The translations under genes were made by a program, and so were the position numbers. From Lucinisca nassula (taxonomy: Eukaryota; Mollusca; Bivalvia; Lucinida; Lucinidae), in NCBI GenBank assembly GCA_963580285.1, contig OY757010.1, forward strand, positions 209,096,138 to 209,160,137: a DNA stretch of 64,000 nucleotides. Direction: 5' to 3'. The first letter of the stretch is position 1, and each line of letters opens with the position of its first letter. The notes beneath the pieces were generated by a model, which did not search any database, had not been told where the DNA came from, and saw only the letters and a list, made by a program, of their open reading frames with translations. Of this stretch, positions 53,991 to 63,906 are shown one piece after another.

Positions 53991-54292
53991 TAAAGCCCCC
54001 GCCCATAGGGGCTTGAAGAAATATATGGGCTGCATGATGCTTCCACGCAGAGCTGAATCTGACTAGTACTGGTAAACCGCTTAGAGGATCTAAGCCTGTC
54101 CAGGAACCGTGGTGCGAGGCGGACCGTCCATGCTAATAAACCCTATTGGTTTCATTTGGGTGACAGGGCTTGAGATGTCATTTCATCTCAATGTCGGGTA
54201 AAAGTCCAACAAAATTGGAAGCAACGTCTCCAAAATGACCTTTACAGTGTTGACGGGGACGTTAAACCTCAAATCAAACAAAACAAACAAAA
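53991..54292 (+). mobile_element. SINE S2, full length, 11-bp target duplication
   Basis: TCAAGACACTG flanks it (53980-53990, 54293-54303). Starts TAAAGCCCCCGCCCATAGGG, ends GACGTTAAACCTCAAATCAA plus AAACAAACAAA. Very similar to the copy at 39418. Confidence 0.95.
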
Positions 54293-54400
54293 TCAAGACA
54301 CTGAAGGTTGTCAGGTAGCGATCTTGTCAATTTTCTTCAAAACATAGACATGCTATGTGTACTCACATCATTAAAGTGATTCTAAACAGCACACATAACC

Positions 54401-54620
54401 TACCGTAATGATCCTGAGTCTTTGGGCAGATAGGCCTAAGCAAACAGTGTAGACCCAGATCAGACTGCTCCTGAAGGAGCAGTCTGATCTGGGTCTACAC
54501 TGTTTGCCATTCCATCTGGACCTATTGGACTCCTTGCTGGATCATGAAACAAATTTGTTAAAATTTTAGGAGATTTACAGCAAGTCCTAAGGTGTCTGAA
54601 TTTTTAGTATTTTTACTGTA
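54401..54620 (+). mobile_element. MITE family D, best copy
   Basis: TA then CCGTAATGATCC left; TTTTTACTG then TA right. Perfect hairpin (54439-54510): CAAACAGTGTAGACCCAGAT and its complement around CAGACTGCTCCTGAAGGAGC. P2-like half palindrome lies at 54350-54400. Confidence 0.8.
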
Positions 54621-54850
54621 TATTTTCAAGATGAAATAAGAAAATGCATGTTTGCCCTAATTTATCCCAAACATCTCAATGTCAAGGTAAGGACTAGAGA
54701 ACAGGTTCAAAAAATTTCTTGCCCACAGGTTATAAATTATTTTTCGTTTTCAAGTCAATTCTGCATGAAATTTGTCCTGCTTATAAATTTTAAAAGGGTT
54801 GGCATTTTAAAATATATGAGCAGGACAAGCTCAACTGTGCATGATTTAAG

Positions 54851-55102
54851 CCCCTGTGGGGCTTGGAGAAATAGATTGGGTTGCATAGTGCTTCCGCGCA
54901 GAACTGAAACTGACCACACATGAGTACTGGTAAACCGCTTAGCCCAGGCAGTGTGGTGCGAGTCAGATCGTCCACTGCATATAAACCTTTTGGTTGCTTG
55001 AGATGTTATTTCATCTCAAGTGTTGGGTAAAAGTCCCACAAAATTGGAAGCAGCATCTCCAAAATGACCTAAATAGTGTTAAACCTCAATTCAAACAAAC
55101 AA
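54851..55102 (+). mobile_element. SINE S2 with imperfect 18-bp target duplication
   Basis: AACTGTGCATGATTTAAG (54833-54850) and AACTGTGCCTGAAATAAG (55103-55120). The internal GGTTTCATTGGGCGACAGGG region and the GTTGACGGGGAC block are partly deleted, so this is an older copy. Confidence 0.85.
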
Positions 55103-55120
55103 AACTGTGCCTGAAATAAG

Positions 55121-55620
55121 TTTTATAACCTTGGGGCCTGGTCAACGAGCCATAGAATAACATACAAGAAAGACAACCTTCAACTACTGTCAATACAACT
55201 TGCCTACATTATTTCCCTTAGATTTTCAATACTCCTTCCAACCTTGTAAGAAAACTGCATTTACCTTTTAGGGCCAAGCAAAATCTTTTTGAAATATTTC
55301 TTCAGATTGTCTCATGCTACCTTCTGAATTACTAGCCAATACTAGTGACTATATTTTTCACCCAAAACTGGACATAACACAGCCTTTACAGCACTGTCAG
55401 TGTCTACCTTGGTGAAGAGACATTAACCTCTCAAGTTCTTGAGCAATCCACAATCATTTTTTTGGCTTATTTTTCGAGAAAAAGGCTTAACATAACAAGT
55501 GAATCGTCTGCCCAGGTTATGTTAAGCCTTATATTCTCTGAACATTAAGAAAACTATGCTTTGCAAATGCTGTCTATTTATCATAGTGATTAGCGCTTGA
55601 AGAAAAAAAGGGTCTACAAT
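55121..55620. other. Unassigned spacer
   Basis: No gene or family recognised; GGCTTAACATAACAAG and GTTATGTTAAGCC (55486, 55518) form a short inverted pair. Confidence 0.35.
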
Positions 55621-55624
55621 TTGT

Positions 55625-55975
55625 CAAAGTGTTCTGGTGGTTAAGCTACTCGCCTCATAAACCAGGGGTCGTGTGGGCTTCTCCAGACTTTCGGATGAGT
55701 CTTATAAACCGGGGTCTCGTCACTGTATGACCTTAGCTGTTGGTGGGTTGGTTGGTTTGAGGTTTAACGTCCCCGTCAACACTGTGTGGTCATTTTGGAG
55801 ACGTTGCTTCTAATTTTGTGGGACTTTTACCTGACATTGAAATGAAATGACATCTCAAGCCCTGTCACCCAATGAAACCAATAGGGTTTATAAGCTTGGA
55901 TAGTCCAACTGGCACTGTTTTGCCTGAACAGGTTAGCTGTTGGTGGGATGTAAAACTAAAACACACACATTCATA
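55625..55975 (+). mobile_element. SINE-T split by an S2 SINE
   Basis: Head TCTGGTGGTTAAGCTACTCG, body to CCTTAGCTGTTGGTGGG, then interruption, then GTTAGCTGTTGGTGGGATGTAAAACTAAAA. The anticodon-like loop has mutated (CTCATAA). Confidence 0.85.
55748..55932 (-). mobile_element. SINE S2, 5'-truncated, with 15-bp target duplication
   Basis: TTAGCTGTTGGTGGG on both sides (55733-55747, 55933-55947). Only 185 bp from the tail end is present, so truncation is on the head side, as in retroposition. Confidence 0.95.
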
Positions 55976-55979
55976 CAAA

Positions 55980-56785
55980 GTGGGCATCATCTTGGACGGA
56001 CAATTTCCAGTTTTTCATGTCTGACTTCTTGGTGCATGGAAACGGGTTGAGGTATCTATCATCAGTTATTATATTAAAGTATTCTTTGGTCAACTAATTA
56101 TTTACAATAAAGACTTGTAAAATAGTGTACATGATTGCATATTCATCCAACATAACCCTCAAAGTATCAAGAAAAACTGTACAGCAAACAACATCCTACT
56201 ATTTTTTTTTTTGTATGTTCATTTTATTTTATTTTGACAAGCAATTTGACAGGTTGTGGAAAACTAATTTATTCAGCAGGACACTGTTTAATGGCCAAAC
56301 TTCCCGCATTGTGAAGACACAGAAGAAAATTTATTCAACTGGTGTCTATATATTCAGAGCTATTATGGTAAAATGAAAAACAGCTAGAAATGGCGAAACA
56401 ATCTCATACAATAGCCCTCTCGAGATTTCACCATCAGAACATATCTTCATTTTAATCAATAAAATATGAATTCCTATCAAATAACTTGCATTCTATGTCT
56501 TTCTGGCAACTAAAAAAGACTGGTAATGTTATCAATTCCCATTTTTGAAATTGCAGCACCTCTAATTGGATATTAGTACCAAATAGCTTCCAGCTATGGA
56601 CAATGATATGCATTATATGTAATAATCCAACAACATAATATATAGCAATTGAATGGAGTGCTTCAAAAGATTCCTATATAGCACTCATTTTTTTTCTCTA
56701 AAATTTTTTGGGACAATTCAAAACTTGAACAGCAAGCTCATGGGAAAAGACTCACACACTGTCCAGGAGAATACATACTGCACAA
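55980..56785. other. Unassigned spacer
   Basis: No gene or family recognised; AT-rich with short ORFs only. Confidence 0.35.
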
Positions 56786-57032
56786 CAGGGTCCAGTTGTT
56801 CAAAGCCTTGTTAGCTTAAGACCTTGTTAGTGGTCAAATTGTTAACTCTTCTAGCAAGTTCAATATCTAAAATTTTGGTATTTTTGCTGAAAAAATGTGA
56901 GCAGCTTTTGCATTTGCAAAAGCTGCTCACATTTTTTTTCAGCAAAAATATTAGCCTATTTGCCATAATAAATGATCAAAGTTTTAACGATACATTAACT
57001 AAAGACGTCGTTAGTTTTGAACAACTGACCCC
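56786..57032 (+). mobile_element. MITE family F, copy 3
   Basis: GGGTCCAGTTGTTCAAAGCC left, GTTTTGAACAACTGACCCC right. The central palindrome is the clearest of the family: AGCAGCTTTTGCA-tt-TGCAAAAGCTGCT with GCTGAAAAAATG / CATTTTTTTTCAGC outside. Confidence 0.8.
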
Positions 57033-57039
57033 AGAACAC

Positions 57040-57990
57040 TTAATACTGCACACAAGTTCACTTACTGCAACTGCACAGGAGTACACATACTGCATAGGAA
57101 GAGTACACTTACTGCATAGCAGTACAATTATTGCTCTGTATGGGTACCTACTGCACAGCAGACGATTCCTGCACCAGAATACAAGTACATGTACTGCGTA
57201 GGAGTACACTTACTGCACAGCAGTATACAATGCACTGACTGAGTACACTTACTGCACAGCAGTACACACTTACTGCACAGCAGTACACATTGCACTGGCT
57301 GAGTGCACTTACTGCACAGCAGTGCACACTTACTGCACAGCAGTATACAATGCACTGGCTGAGTACACTTACTGCACAGCAGTACACACTTACTGCACAG
57401 CAGTACACATTACACTGGCTGAGTACACTTACTGCACAGCAGTACACACTTACTGCACAGCAGTACACATTGCATTGGCTGAATACACTTACTTTACAGC
57501 AGTACACACTTACTTTACAGCAGTACACATTACACTGGCTGAGTACACTTACTGCACAGCAGTACACACTGCACAGCAGTATATACTGCACTGGCTGAGT
57601 ACACTTACTGCACAGCAGTACACACTTACGGCACAGCAGTACACATTGCACTGGCTGAGTACAATTACTGCACAGCAGTACACATTGCACTGGCTAAGTA
57701 CACTTACTGAGCAGCAGTACAGAAGCACAGGAGTACACTTAATGCACAAGAGGAATACACTTACTACAGAAGAATACACTTACTGTAAAGGAGTACACTT
57801 ACTGCAAAGGAGTTCACTTACTACAGAGAAGTACACTTACTGTAAAGGTGTAAACCTACTGCGAAGGAGTACACTTACTACACAGAAGAACACTTACTGC
57901 ACAGGAGTACAATTGCTACACAGCAGGAGTACATGTACATCAGTGGTACACTTACTGCACTGGAGTCCACATACTGCACTTACTGCAAAG
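57040..57990 (+). repeat. 60-bp satellite built from 18-24-bp sub-units
   Basis: Higher-order unit of 60 bp: GAGTACACTTACTGCACAGC, AGTACACACTTACTGCACAG, CAGTACACATTGCACTGGCT. Each sub-unit carries the inverted repeat TACTGC-aca-GCAGTA. Regular from about 57180 to 57720, more diverged outside. Because 60 is a multiple of 3, both strands stay open for hundreds of bases without being genes. Confidence 0.9.
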
Positions 57991-58195
57991 CAGTGCACTG
58001 ATTGTGAATTGCACTTCCTGTCCAGGAGTACACGTACTTCACTAGAGTACAACCACTGTGCACATGTACACCTTCTGCACAGCGCAGCAGTACACTTTTT
58101 TACACAGGAGTACAATGAAGAATTTGTTGGCTGCCATGTAGTAAAAGCTACGACAAAGCAAGAGATATACCTTCACCAATAAATGCCCTTATATA

Positions 58196-58372
58196 GTGAA
58201 ATTCTGCTATTAAGAATACCAAATATTAAGACCAATTCTCCTTTAGAAAGCATATTTAAAAGTATTCAGTCATTCTTTCTGTGTGTTTTCTGCACTCTTG
58301 AGTTCCAGAAAGAGACCACCTTTGGGACTGTTCAAAAGTGGTCTTAAAGACCACTTTTGAACAGTCCCATAG
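58196..58372 (+). mobile_element. Pogo-like MITE (GTGAAAT ends), truncated copy
   Basis: AGTGAAATTCTGCTATTAAG start, internal perfect palindrome of 22-bp arms with TAA loop (58323-58369; TGGGACTGTTCAAAAGTGGT arm). The right end is missing. Confidence 0.7.
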
Positions 58373-58638
58373 GTGGTCTGTATCATGGGACTCGTGGACT
58401 AAATCACCAGTACTGAGAATAATTGGGAATCATGTATTATTAACCACTACCAATCACTTTCAAGAAATATTCTCTGGTATATGTCCTGTCACAATACACA
58501 CAACAGCTCTCCCACTTGCTAATACCATTTTTAAAACTTGAAAGCCCTTGACTTGGCTTTGATATAAGGCTGAATAAAATGGTGGACAAAATATAAGTTT
58601 AAACAAGTTTAATGTTGGAAAACAAGTTCTTAAAAGCT

Positions 58639-58666
58639 TGTTGTTGTTGTTGTTGTTGTTGTTGTT
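58639..58666 (+). repeat. (GTT)n microsatellite
   Basis: About nine GTT units. Confidence 0.9.
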
Positions 58667-58730
58667 TTGTCATTGTCGTTGATCTACTGATCGCATTTCA
58701 CACTGCCAATACTATACACTCATGGAACTA

Positions 58731-58940
58731 TAGTAAAATCCCCCTATTAAGACCACCTAATTTTAAGACTAAATGTGCTTTTAAAAGCTTATTGAGAATG
58801 TTTCAGCTGTCTGTTCTTTCTATGTTTTTTCCACACCTATTGTCACCTATTAAGGGGCCACCTTTGGGGCTGTTCAAAAGTGGTCTTAAAGACCACTTTT
58901 GAACAGTCCCACAGGTGGTCACAATGTAGAAATTTTACTG
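58731..58940 (+). mobile_element. Pogo-like MITE, complete copy
   Basis: TAGTAAAATCCCCCTATTAA left and, complemented, CAGTAAAATTTCTACATTGT right; TA at 58729-58730 and 58941-58942. Contains the same palindrome as the truncated copy. Confidence 0.8.
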
Positions 58941-59045
58941 TATCTTTGTATGCACAGTATGGAAGAACAGTTAGAAATTCATCTCTTTTAAAAACATGAA
59001 TCTTTAAGTGCACTCAAAGGAAACTGAGGAGTGAACCAAGGAGCT

Positions 59046-59383
59046 GTGTGTGTGTGTGTGTGTGAATTCGGGTTTAACGTCGCTTTCAACAATTTTTCAG
59101 TCATATCACGACGGTGTCTGGTTGCGACAGGGAGCTCAATGCTCACGTTTATAGTGCTGCCTCACTGAAGTATCATGTCCCAGACACATTACATGCTACC
59201 ACACCCAGTCACATTATCCTGACACTGGATCGACCAGTCCTAACTCTACCCCGTAAATCTGAGTGCCAAGCGAGGAGCAGCTAGTACCATTTTTAACGAC
59301 TTTGGTATGTCGCGGCCCGGGATCGAACCCGAGACCTCCCGTTCCCCGGAGCGGACACTCTACCAACTGAGCTATCAGGGCCG
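59046..59383 (-). mobile_element. tRNA-derived SINE (SINE-M) with 15-bp target duplication
   Basis: GTGAACCAAGGAGCT flanks it (59031-59045, 59384-59398). On the minus strand the head is CCGGCCCTGATAGCTCAGTTGG (box A) ... GGTTCGATCCCGGGCC (box B). The body holds CCGTCGTGATATGACTGAAA, and the tail is GCGACGTTAAACCCGAATTC followed by AC repeats (59046-59064). 338 bp. The body resembles known conserved central domains of molluscan SINEs, from memory. Confidence 0.95.
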
Positions 59384-59507
59384 GTGAACCAAGGAGCTCT
59401 TTGACATCAACTTCAAAGACATCAATGCGGACAACAGGGTAGTGCCGTAGCTCTTCTCTTCCTACATGCAGGGGAGATAACAATCTCTAAGTGACATCTG
59501 TAACATT

Positions 59508-59722
59508 TACCATATTTACTGTATGTATTCGGACAGACCTAAGCAAACAATGTAGACCCAGATGGGACGATGCAGAATGCGGCATCTCATCAGGGTCTAT
59601 TCTGTTTGCCACTCATCCTCCTATTCTTAGACACAACATGGAAGTAAATTGTACTTGTTTCAAATTTTAAAACAATTATGGAGAGGAGTTGAGGTGTCTG
59701 AAGACTTAGGGTAAATATGGTA
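59508..59722 (+). mobile_element. MITE family D-like, complete copy
   Basis: TA then CCATATTTAC left; GTAAATATGG then TA right. Worn hairpin 59540-59610 with GATGCAGAATGCGGCATC tip. Confidence 0.7.
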
Positions 59723-59869
59723 CAGCTAAACTTCACTTGCTCAAATACTGATCGCTAATTTACCAGGATTCTTTCTGGTACATTTCTGAGTCCCAAGGAA
59801 ATTCGTTCCAGGTCTAGGTACGAAATTAGGGGTAATTTGGTGTACTCAGTTTTCTTCTTTTTATCTTGA

Positions 59870-59940
59870 AAAATTATGTTGTGTGTACTCATTATAATAG
59901 CCTCGATAAGGCGATTCTAATGAGTACACACAACATACCT
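59870..59940. repeat. P2 palindrome
   Basis: TATGTTGTGTGTACTCATTA and TAATGAGTACACACAACATA pair around TAGCCTCGATAAGGCGATTC. Confidence 0.85.
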
Positions 59941-60124
59941 TTAAATCAAAGGTACCTTTACCTTCATACCTTTTGAAATCAAATTATATTGACCTGGTGC
60001 TCTGAATAACCCGCAGTGGTTTGAACTACCCGTCTCAAACAAATTTCTTTGTCCCAAACATGTTCAACCATTGATGTTCAACTGTTAACCATAAACCACC
60101 AATCATCCCTGTTGAAGATGGCAT

Positions 60125-61014
60125 TTCTAAGTTGTTGTTGTTTTTTTTTCCGCAAAAAAAAACAACAACAGTGATTCAACTTCGGTGAAGTTGATGTTGC
60201 ACCGGCTCCCCACCTGCCCCGCACAAAAAATTAAAAGTTTATTTAAGGCAGAAGAAATGTATATAGGGCTTTGAGAAGAATCCCTAGCCTATATATGTGA
60301 GGTAAAAAATTAAGTTCACAATTTGATAAAATGAACTAAAATGATCCAAGAATTAGATCCAAAGCACAGTTCACCATGCGCAAAAAGTGAAAAAAAAAAA
60401 AAAAAATTCTGAGAATTATGTCGAAACCACATGCACATCCTCATACCATGGCAAAAGCACATGCAAAGTTTCAAAATGGTCAGCATAAAACGGTAAGAGG
60501 AGTTGCGATGACAAGAGGTACCTATCATAATCAATTGAAGATTAAAAACGACTAAGTTCACAATGTGGAAAAAGTGATAAAAACTGATCCGAAGATAAAG
60601 TCCAAACCACATGCACATCCTCATACCATAGCAAAAACACACACAGAGTTTCAAAATGATCGATATAAAACTGTAGGAGTTGCGATGACAAGAGGTACCT
60701 ATCGTATAACAACTGAAGCTTAAAAATGGCTAAGTTCACGATGTGCAAAAAGTGAAAAAAAAATATTCTGAGAATTATGTCAAAACCACATGCACATCCT
60801 CATACTGTGGCGAAAGCACTTGCTAAGTTTCAAAATGATCGGTACAAAACTGCAAGAGGAGTTGCAATGACCTTTTATTGCTATTTTTTAGTTATTTACT
60901 GTGTTTATGTTTCGGATGGACAAATGGACGAACGATGTACTGACAAACAGACAAAGGGACAGGGGCAACGCTATATGCCCTTCCACCATTCTTTGAATGG
61001 CGGGGGCATAAAAA
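60125..61014 (+). mobile_element. Tandem-core element with CATAAAA end (pearl/HINE-like)
   Basis: A 5' hairpin TTCAACTTC-ggt-GAAGTTGA (60176-60195) follows AACAACAACAGTG. Units of about 180 bp (CCACATGCACATCCTCATAC, GTTTCAAAATGATCG, AGGAGTTGCGATGACAAGAG) occur near 60430, 60610, 60790. A GGAC/GACA-rich stretch (60912-60965) precedes the 3' hairpin CCATTC-ttt-GAATGG inside TATGCCC...GGGGGCATA, then AAAA. Confidence 0.75.
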
Positions 61015-61114
61015 TCAGGATAATAAAATTGGAAGTCATCTGCACTGCAGTTATGTTTGCTAATTTAGTACACAAAATAAATATCAACACAAAACAGTAC
61101 AGCTACAATCACTC

Positions 61115-61342
61115 TGGGCCAGTTGTTCAAAGCACTGTTAGTTTAACAAACTTGTTTGCGGTCAAAATGTTAACTATCCAGTCAGTACATCGTCTAATAC
61201 TCTGGTATTTTAGCTGTAAAAATGTGAGTAGCTTTTGCAAAAGCTACTCACATTGTTTCAGCAAAAATATCAAAATATTTTCCGTACCATCTTCAACCAT
61301 ATGTTTGGTAACAGCATTGTTAGTTTTGAACAACTTACATCA
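61115..61342 (+). mobile_element. MITE family F, copy 4
   Basis: GGGCCAGTTGTTCAAAGCAC left, GTTAGTTTTGAACAACTTAC right; central palindrome AGTAGCTTTTGCAAAAGCTACT. Confidence 0.75.
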
Positions 61343-61738
61343 GGGTCCAGTTGTTCGAAAACAATGATGTTGCTAGTTAAAGCCCCTGTCACACTATGCC
61401 GCGTTTTCACTGCGATTGGACGGCGTTGTTTAATTTTTCAGAACGCCGCGAGATCGCAAGAAATATGGGGTATTTTTGTGAACATGGACCTGTCATGGCG
61501 TCCCTACAGCGACCAAGACGTTGCTACGGAGCTTACATGGCGATCTATCGCGATCCTACGGCGTTCTTGATGGCGATTGTATGCGCTCTCATGGCGCTTC
61601 CTCTGCGCTTTTACGGCGCTCACAATGCGTGCACTGCGCTTTTACGGCGCTCTCAATGCGTGCACTGCGCTTTTACGGCGCTCACATGTTGAAGACGTTC
61701 TCAAAGTGTAAACAGACATCTTCATCAGTCGAACAGTT

Positions 61739-61975
61739 TTGTTTGATTTGAGGTTTAACGTCCCATCAACACATTATAGGTCATTTTGGAGACGTTGCTT
61801 CTAATTTTGTGGGACTTTTACCCGACATTGAGATGGAATGACATCTCAATCTCTGTCACCCAATGAGACTAATAGGGTTAATAAGCACGGATGGTCCGAC
61901 TCGCGCCCCTTTGCTTGGGCGAACTTAGATCCCCTAAGCGGTTTACCAGTACTCCTGTGCCGTCGGTAACAAGAC
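61739..61975 (-). mobile_element. S2 SINE inside Harbinger-like copy 2 (minus)
   Basis: TTTGATTTGAGGTTTAACGT; orthologous in position to 34259 in copy 1. Confidence 0.8.
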
Positions 61976-62099
61976 CACCGCAATCACCACAAGCAGGAGC
62001 AAGTCCACCGCCATTACCTTACCCGGAATGAGTCACCTCAGAAATAGGTTTTTCGGGACAGTTCACAATCAAACTCTACTGTAGCCAATGTTTATACAA

Positions 62100-62395
62100 G
62101 CGGGCGCCCCCCTCCCATCAGGACTGGAAGAAATAGATGGGCTGCATGATGCTTCCACGCAGAGCTGAAACTGACCTCACACGAGTACTGGTAAAACGCT
62201 TAGAGGATCTAAGCCTGCCCAGGCAAAGCGGTGCGAGATACGTGTAAACTCTATTGGTTTCATTTGGCGACAGTGCTTGAGATGTCATTTCGTCTCAAAG
62301 TTGGGTAAAAGTCCCACAAAATTGGAAGCAACGTCTCCAAAATGACCTATACAGTGTTGACTGGGACGTTAAATATCAAATCAATCAATCAGCTA
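62100..62395 (+). mobile_element. S2 SINE inside Harbinger-like copy 2 (plus)
   Basis: CCCCCTCCCATCAGGACTGG to GGGACGTTAAATATCAAATC; orthologous in position to 34615 in copy 1. Confidence 0.8.
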
Positions 62396-62969
62396 ATCAA
62401 ATGTACAAGCGGAGCTTATATGGCGTTGTAGGAGACCTCTGTGCGCCCCTGCCGAGCTCCTGTAGCGTTGTAGGAGACCTTACTGCGCTGCTATGGCAAC
62501 CTTACGGCGACCTCACTGCTCTCTGATCAGAACGCCGAGCGACGGCGTTTGTTTTGAGCATGCTCAAAATGCGCGCCGTGGCTTGGCGTTCTATGCGATC
62601 CCAACGCGTCTACTGGCGACGCCACTGCGTTGCTATGGCGATGTTTGCGATCGTACTGCGCGCACCTCGGCGTTCTGCATTTTTCTTGGACGCCGTGAGA
62701 ACGCAGTCCTGGTGTGACAGGGGTTTAACATATCAAATGCAAAAGCAACTCACATTTTTCCAGCAAATACCAAGCAAGGACTAAGATTTGGTATATGCTA
62801 GGATAGTTAACAATTTGACTTAAGCTAACATTGCTTTGAACAACTACACCTGGGTGTTGTAATGGTGATTCGATTAACAAGGGAGACATACCGTTTGCTC
62901 GATTGTAAACTGAAACCCTCAACAAAGGAGCAGACTCATTTTTTTTTTTTTAGCTCCTCACATTAGATC

Positions 62970-63182
62970 TTAACCCTTGTCCTGCTGAGCCTGGATATGC
63001 CTTATCTTTGAAACAATGTAGATCCAGATCAGATGGCTTCTGAAGAAGCCATCTGATCAGGATCTTCATTGTTTGCCATCCAGTTTATGAATTTGTTGCA
63101 ATAATTTGCATCAAGTAATCTGATTGGCTGATTATCAGTAGTGGGTGTGACATATTTAAATATTCAGCAGGACAAGGGTTAA
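62970..63182 (+). mobile_element. TTAA MITE family C, complete copy
   Basis: TTAACCCTTGTCCTGCTGAG and TTCAGCAGGACAAGGGTTAA; hairpin 63017-63077. Nearly identical to 3889-4101, so family C has a recent subfamily. Confidence 0.85.
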
Positions 63183-63263
63183 CCTTCCCCTTAACAATAT
63201 TCAGCTCTGCTGTAATGTAACTGGTCCAATTCCATGCAAATCAGTAAACACAGATTGTCTTTG

Positions 63264-63556
63264 TTTGTTTGTTTGATTTAAGGTTTAACGTCCCCGTCAA
63301 CACTGTAAAGGTCATTTTGGAGATGTTGCTTCCAATTTTGTGGGACTTTTACCCGACAATGAGATGAAATGACATCTCAAGCCCTGCCACCCAATGATAC
63401 CAATAGGGTTTATATGCATGGACGGTCCAACACGCACCGCTATGCCTGGGCAGGCTTAGATCCTCAAAGCGGTTTACCAGTACTCATGTGCGGGTCGGTT
63501 CAGCTCTGCGAGGAAGCATCATGCAGCCCATCTATTTCTTCAAGCCCCGATGGGCG
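63264..63556 (-). mobile_element. SINE S2, near full length
   Basis: Tail complement TTTGTTTGTTTGATTTAAGG, GTTTAACGTCCCCGTCAACA, head complement CAAGCCCCGATGGGCGGGGG. No clear target duplication found. Confidence 0.85.
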
Positions 63557-63655
63557 GGGGCCAATTGTACATCTAATCACCAAACTGGGCACATGTGTAT
63601 GTAACGCCTATACCAATAAGTGGTCAGGGGAGGTAACTTGCAAAACTATTTTTCT

Positions 63656-63906
63656 CTTCTTCTATCCTGCTGAATAATTAATTTCGCCACACCTGTTTCT
63701 GACTAGCAACCAATCAAATTACTTGATGTCTAGTGTATTCATTTAAATTCTCTGTCTGAATGACAGTGTAGATCCTAATCAGATGGCTTCTTCTGTATCT
63801 TCACAGGATCTACCCTGGATCAGATGGCTTCTTCAGAAGCCATCTGATCTGGATCAACACTGTTTGCAAAGATACAGATTGTAGTGTTCATCAGGATAAG
63901 GGTTTA
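63656..63906 (+). mobile_element. MITE family C with partly doubled hairpin
   Basis: TATCCTGCTGAATAATTAAT start; GTGTAGATCCTAATCAGATG is followed by a second complete hairpin tip GATGGCTTCTTCAGAAGCCATC (63825-63850). Ends at GGATAAGGGTTTAG. Confidence 0.65.

Larger units (their letters stand above)
61381..62725 (+). mobile_element. PIF/Harbinger-like non-autonomous transposon, copy 2
   Basis: AGCCCCTGTCACACTATGCC start, GTGTGACAGGGGTT end; TAA on both sides (61378-61380, 62726-62728). Same layout as copy 1, including both S2 SINEs at the same places. Differences are substitutions and small indels (for example CACCACAAGCAGG near 61985). Confidence 0.85.
61343..62852 (+). mobile_element. MITE family F, copy 5, split by Harbinger-like copy 2
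   Basis: GGGTCCAGTTGTTCGAAAAC up to 61380, then the interruption, then ATGCAAAAGCAACTCACATT to GCTTTGAACAACTACACCTGGG. Part of the interior on the left of the break is missing. Confidence 0.7.

Noticed and set aside
31588..55975. L1-type LINE fragments as the source of the SINE tails
   Set aside because: No reverse transcriptase or endonuclease motif is readable anywhere in the window.
57322..58182. 286-codon open frame on the plus strand (and 180 codons antisense)
   Set aside because: It is the 60-bp satellite read in a frame that stays open because 60 is divisible by 3; composition is monotonous and both strands are open.
59320..59383. Functional minus-strand tRNA gene
   Set aside because: A 15-bp target duplication encloses it together with a body and an AC tail; it is a SINE.
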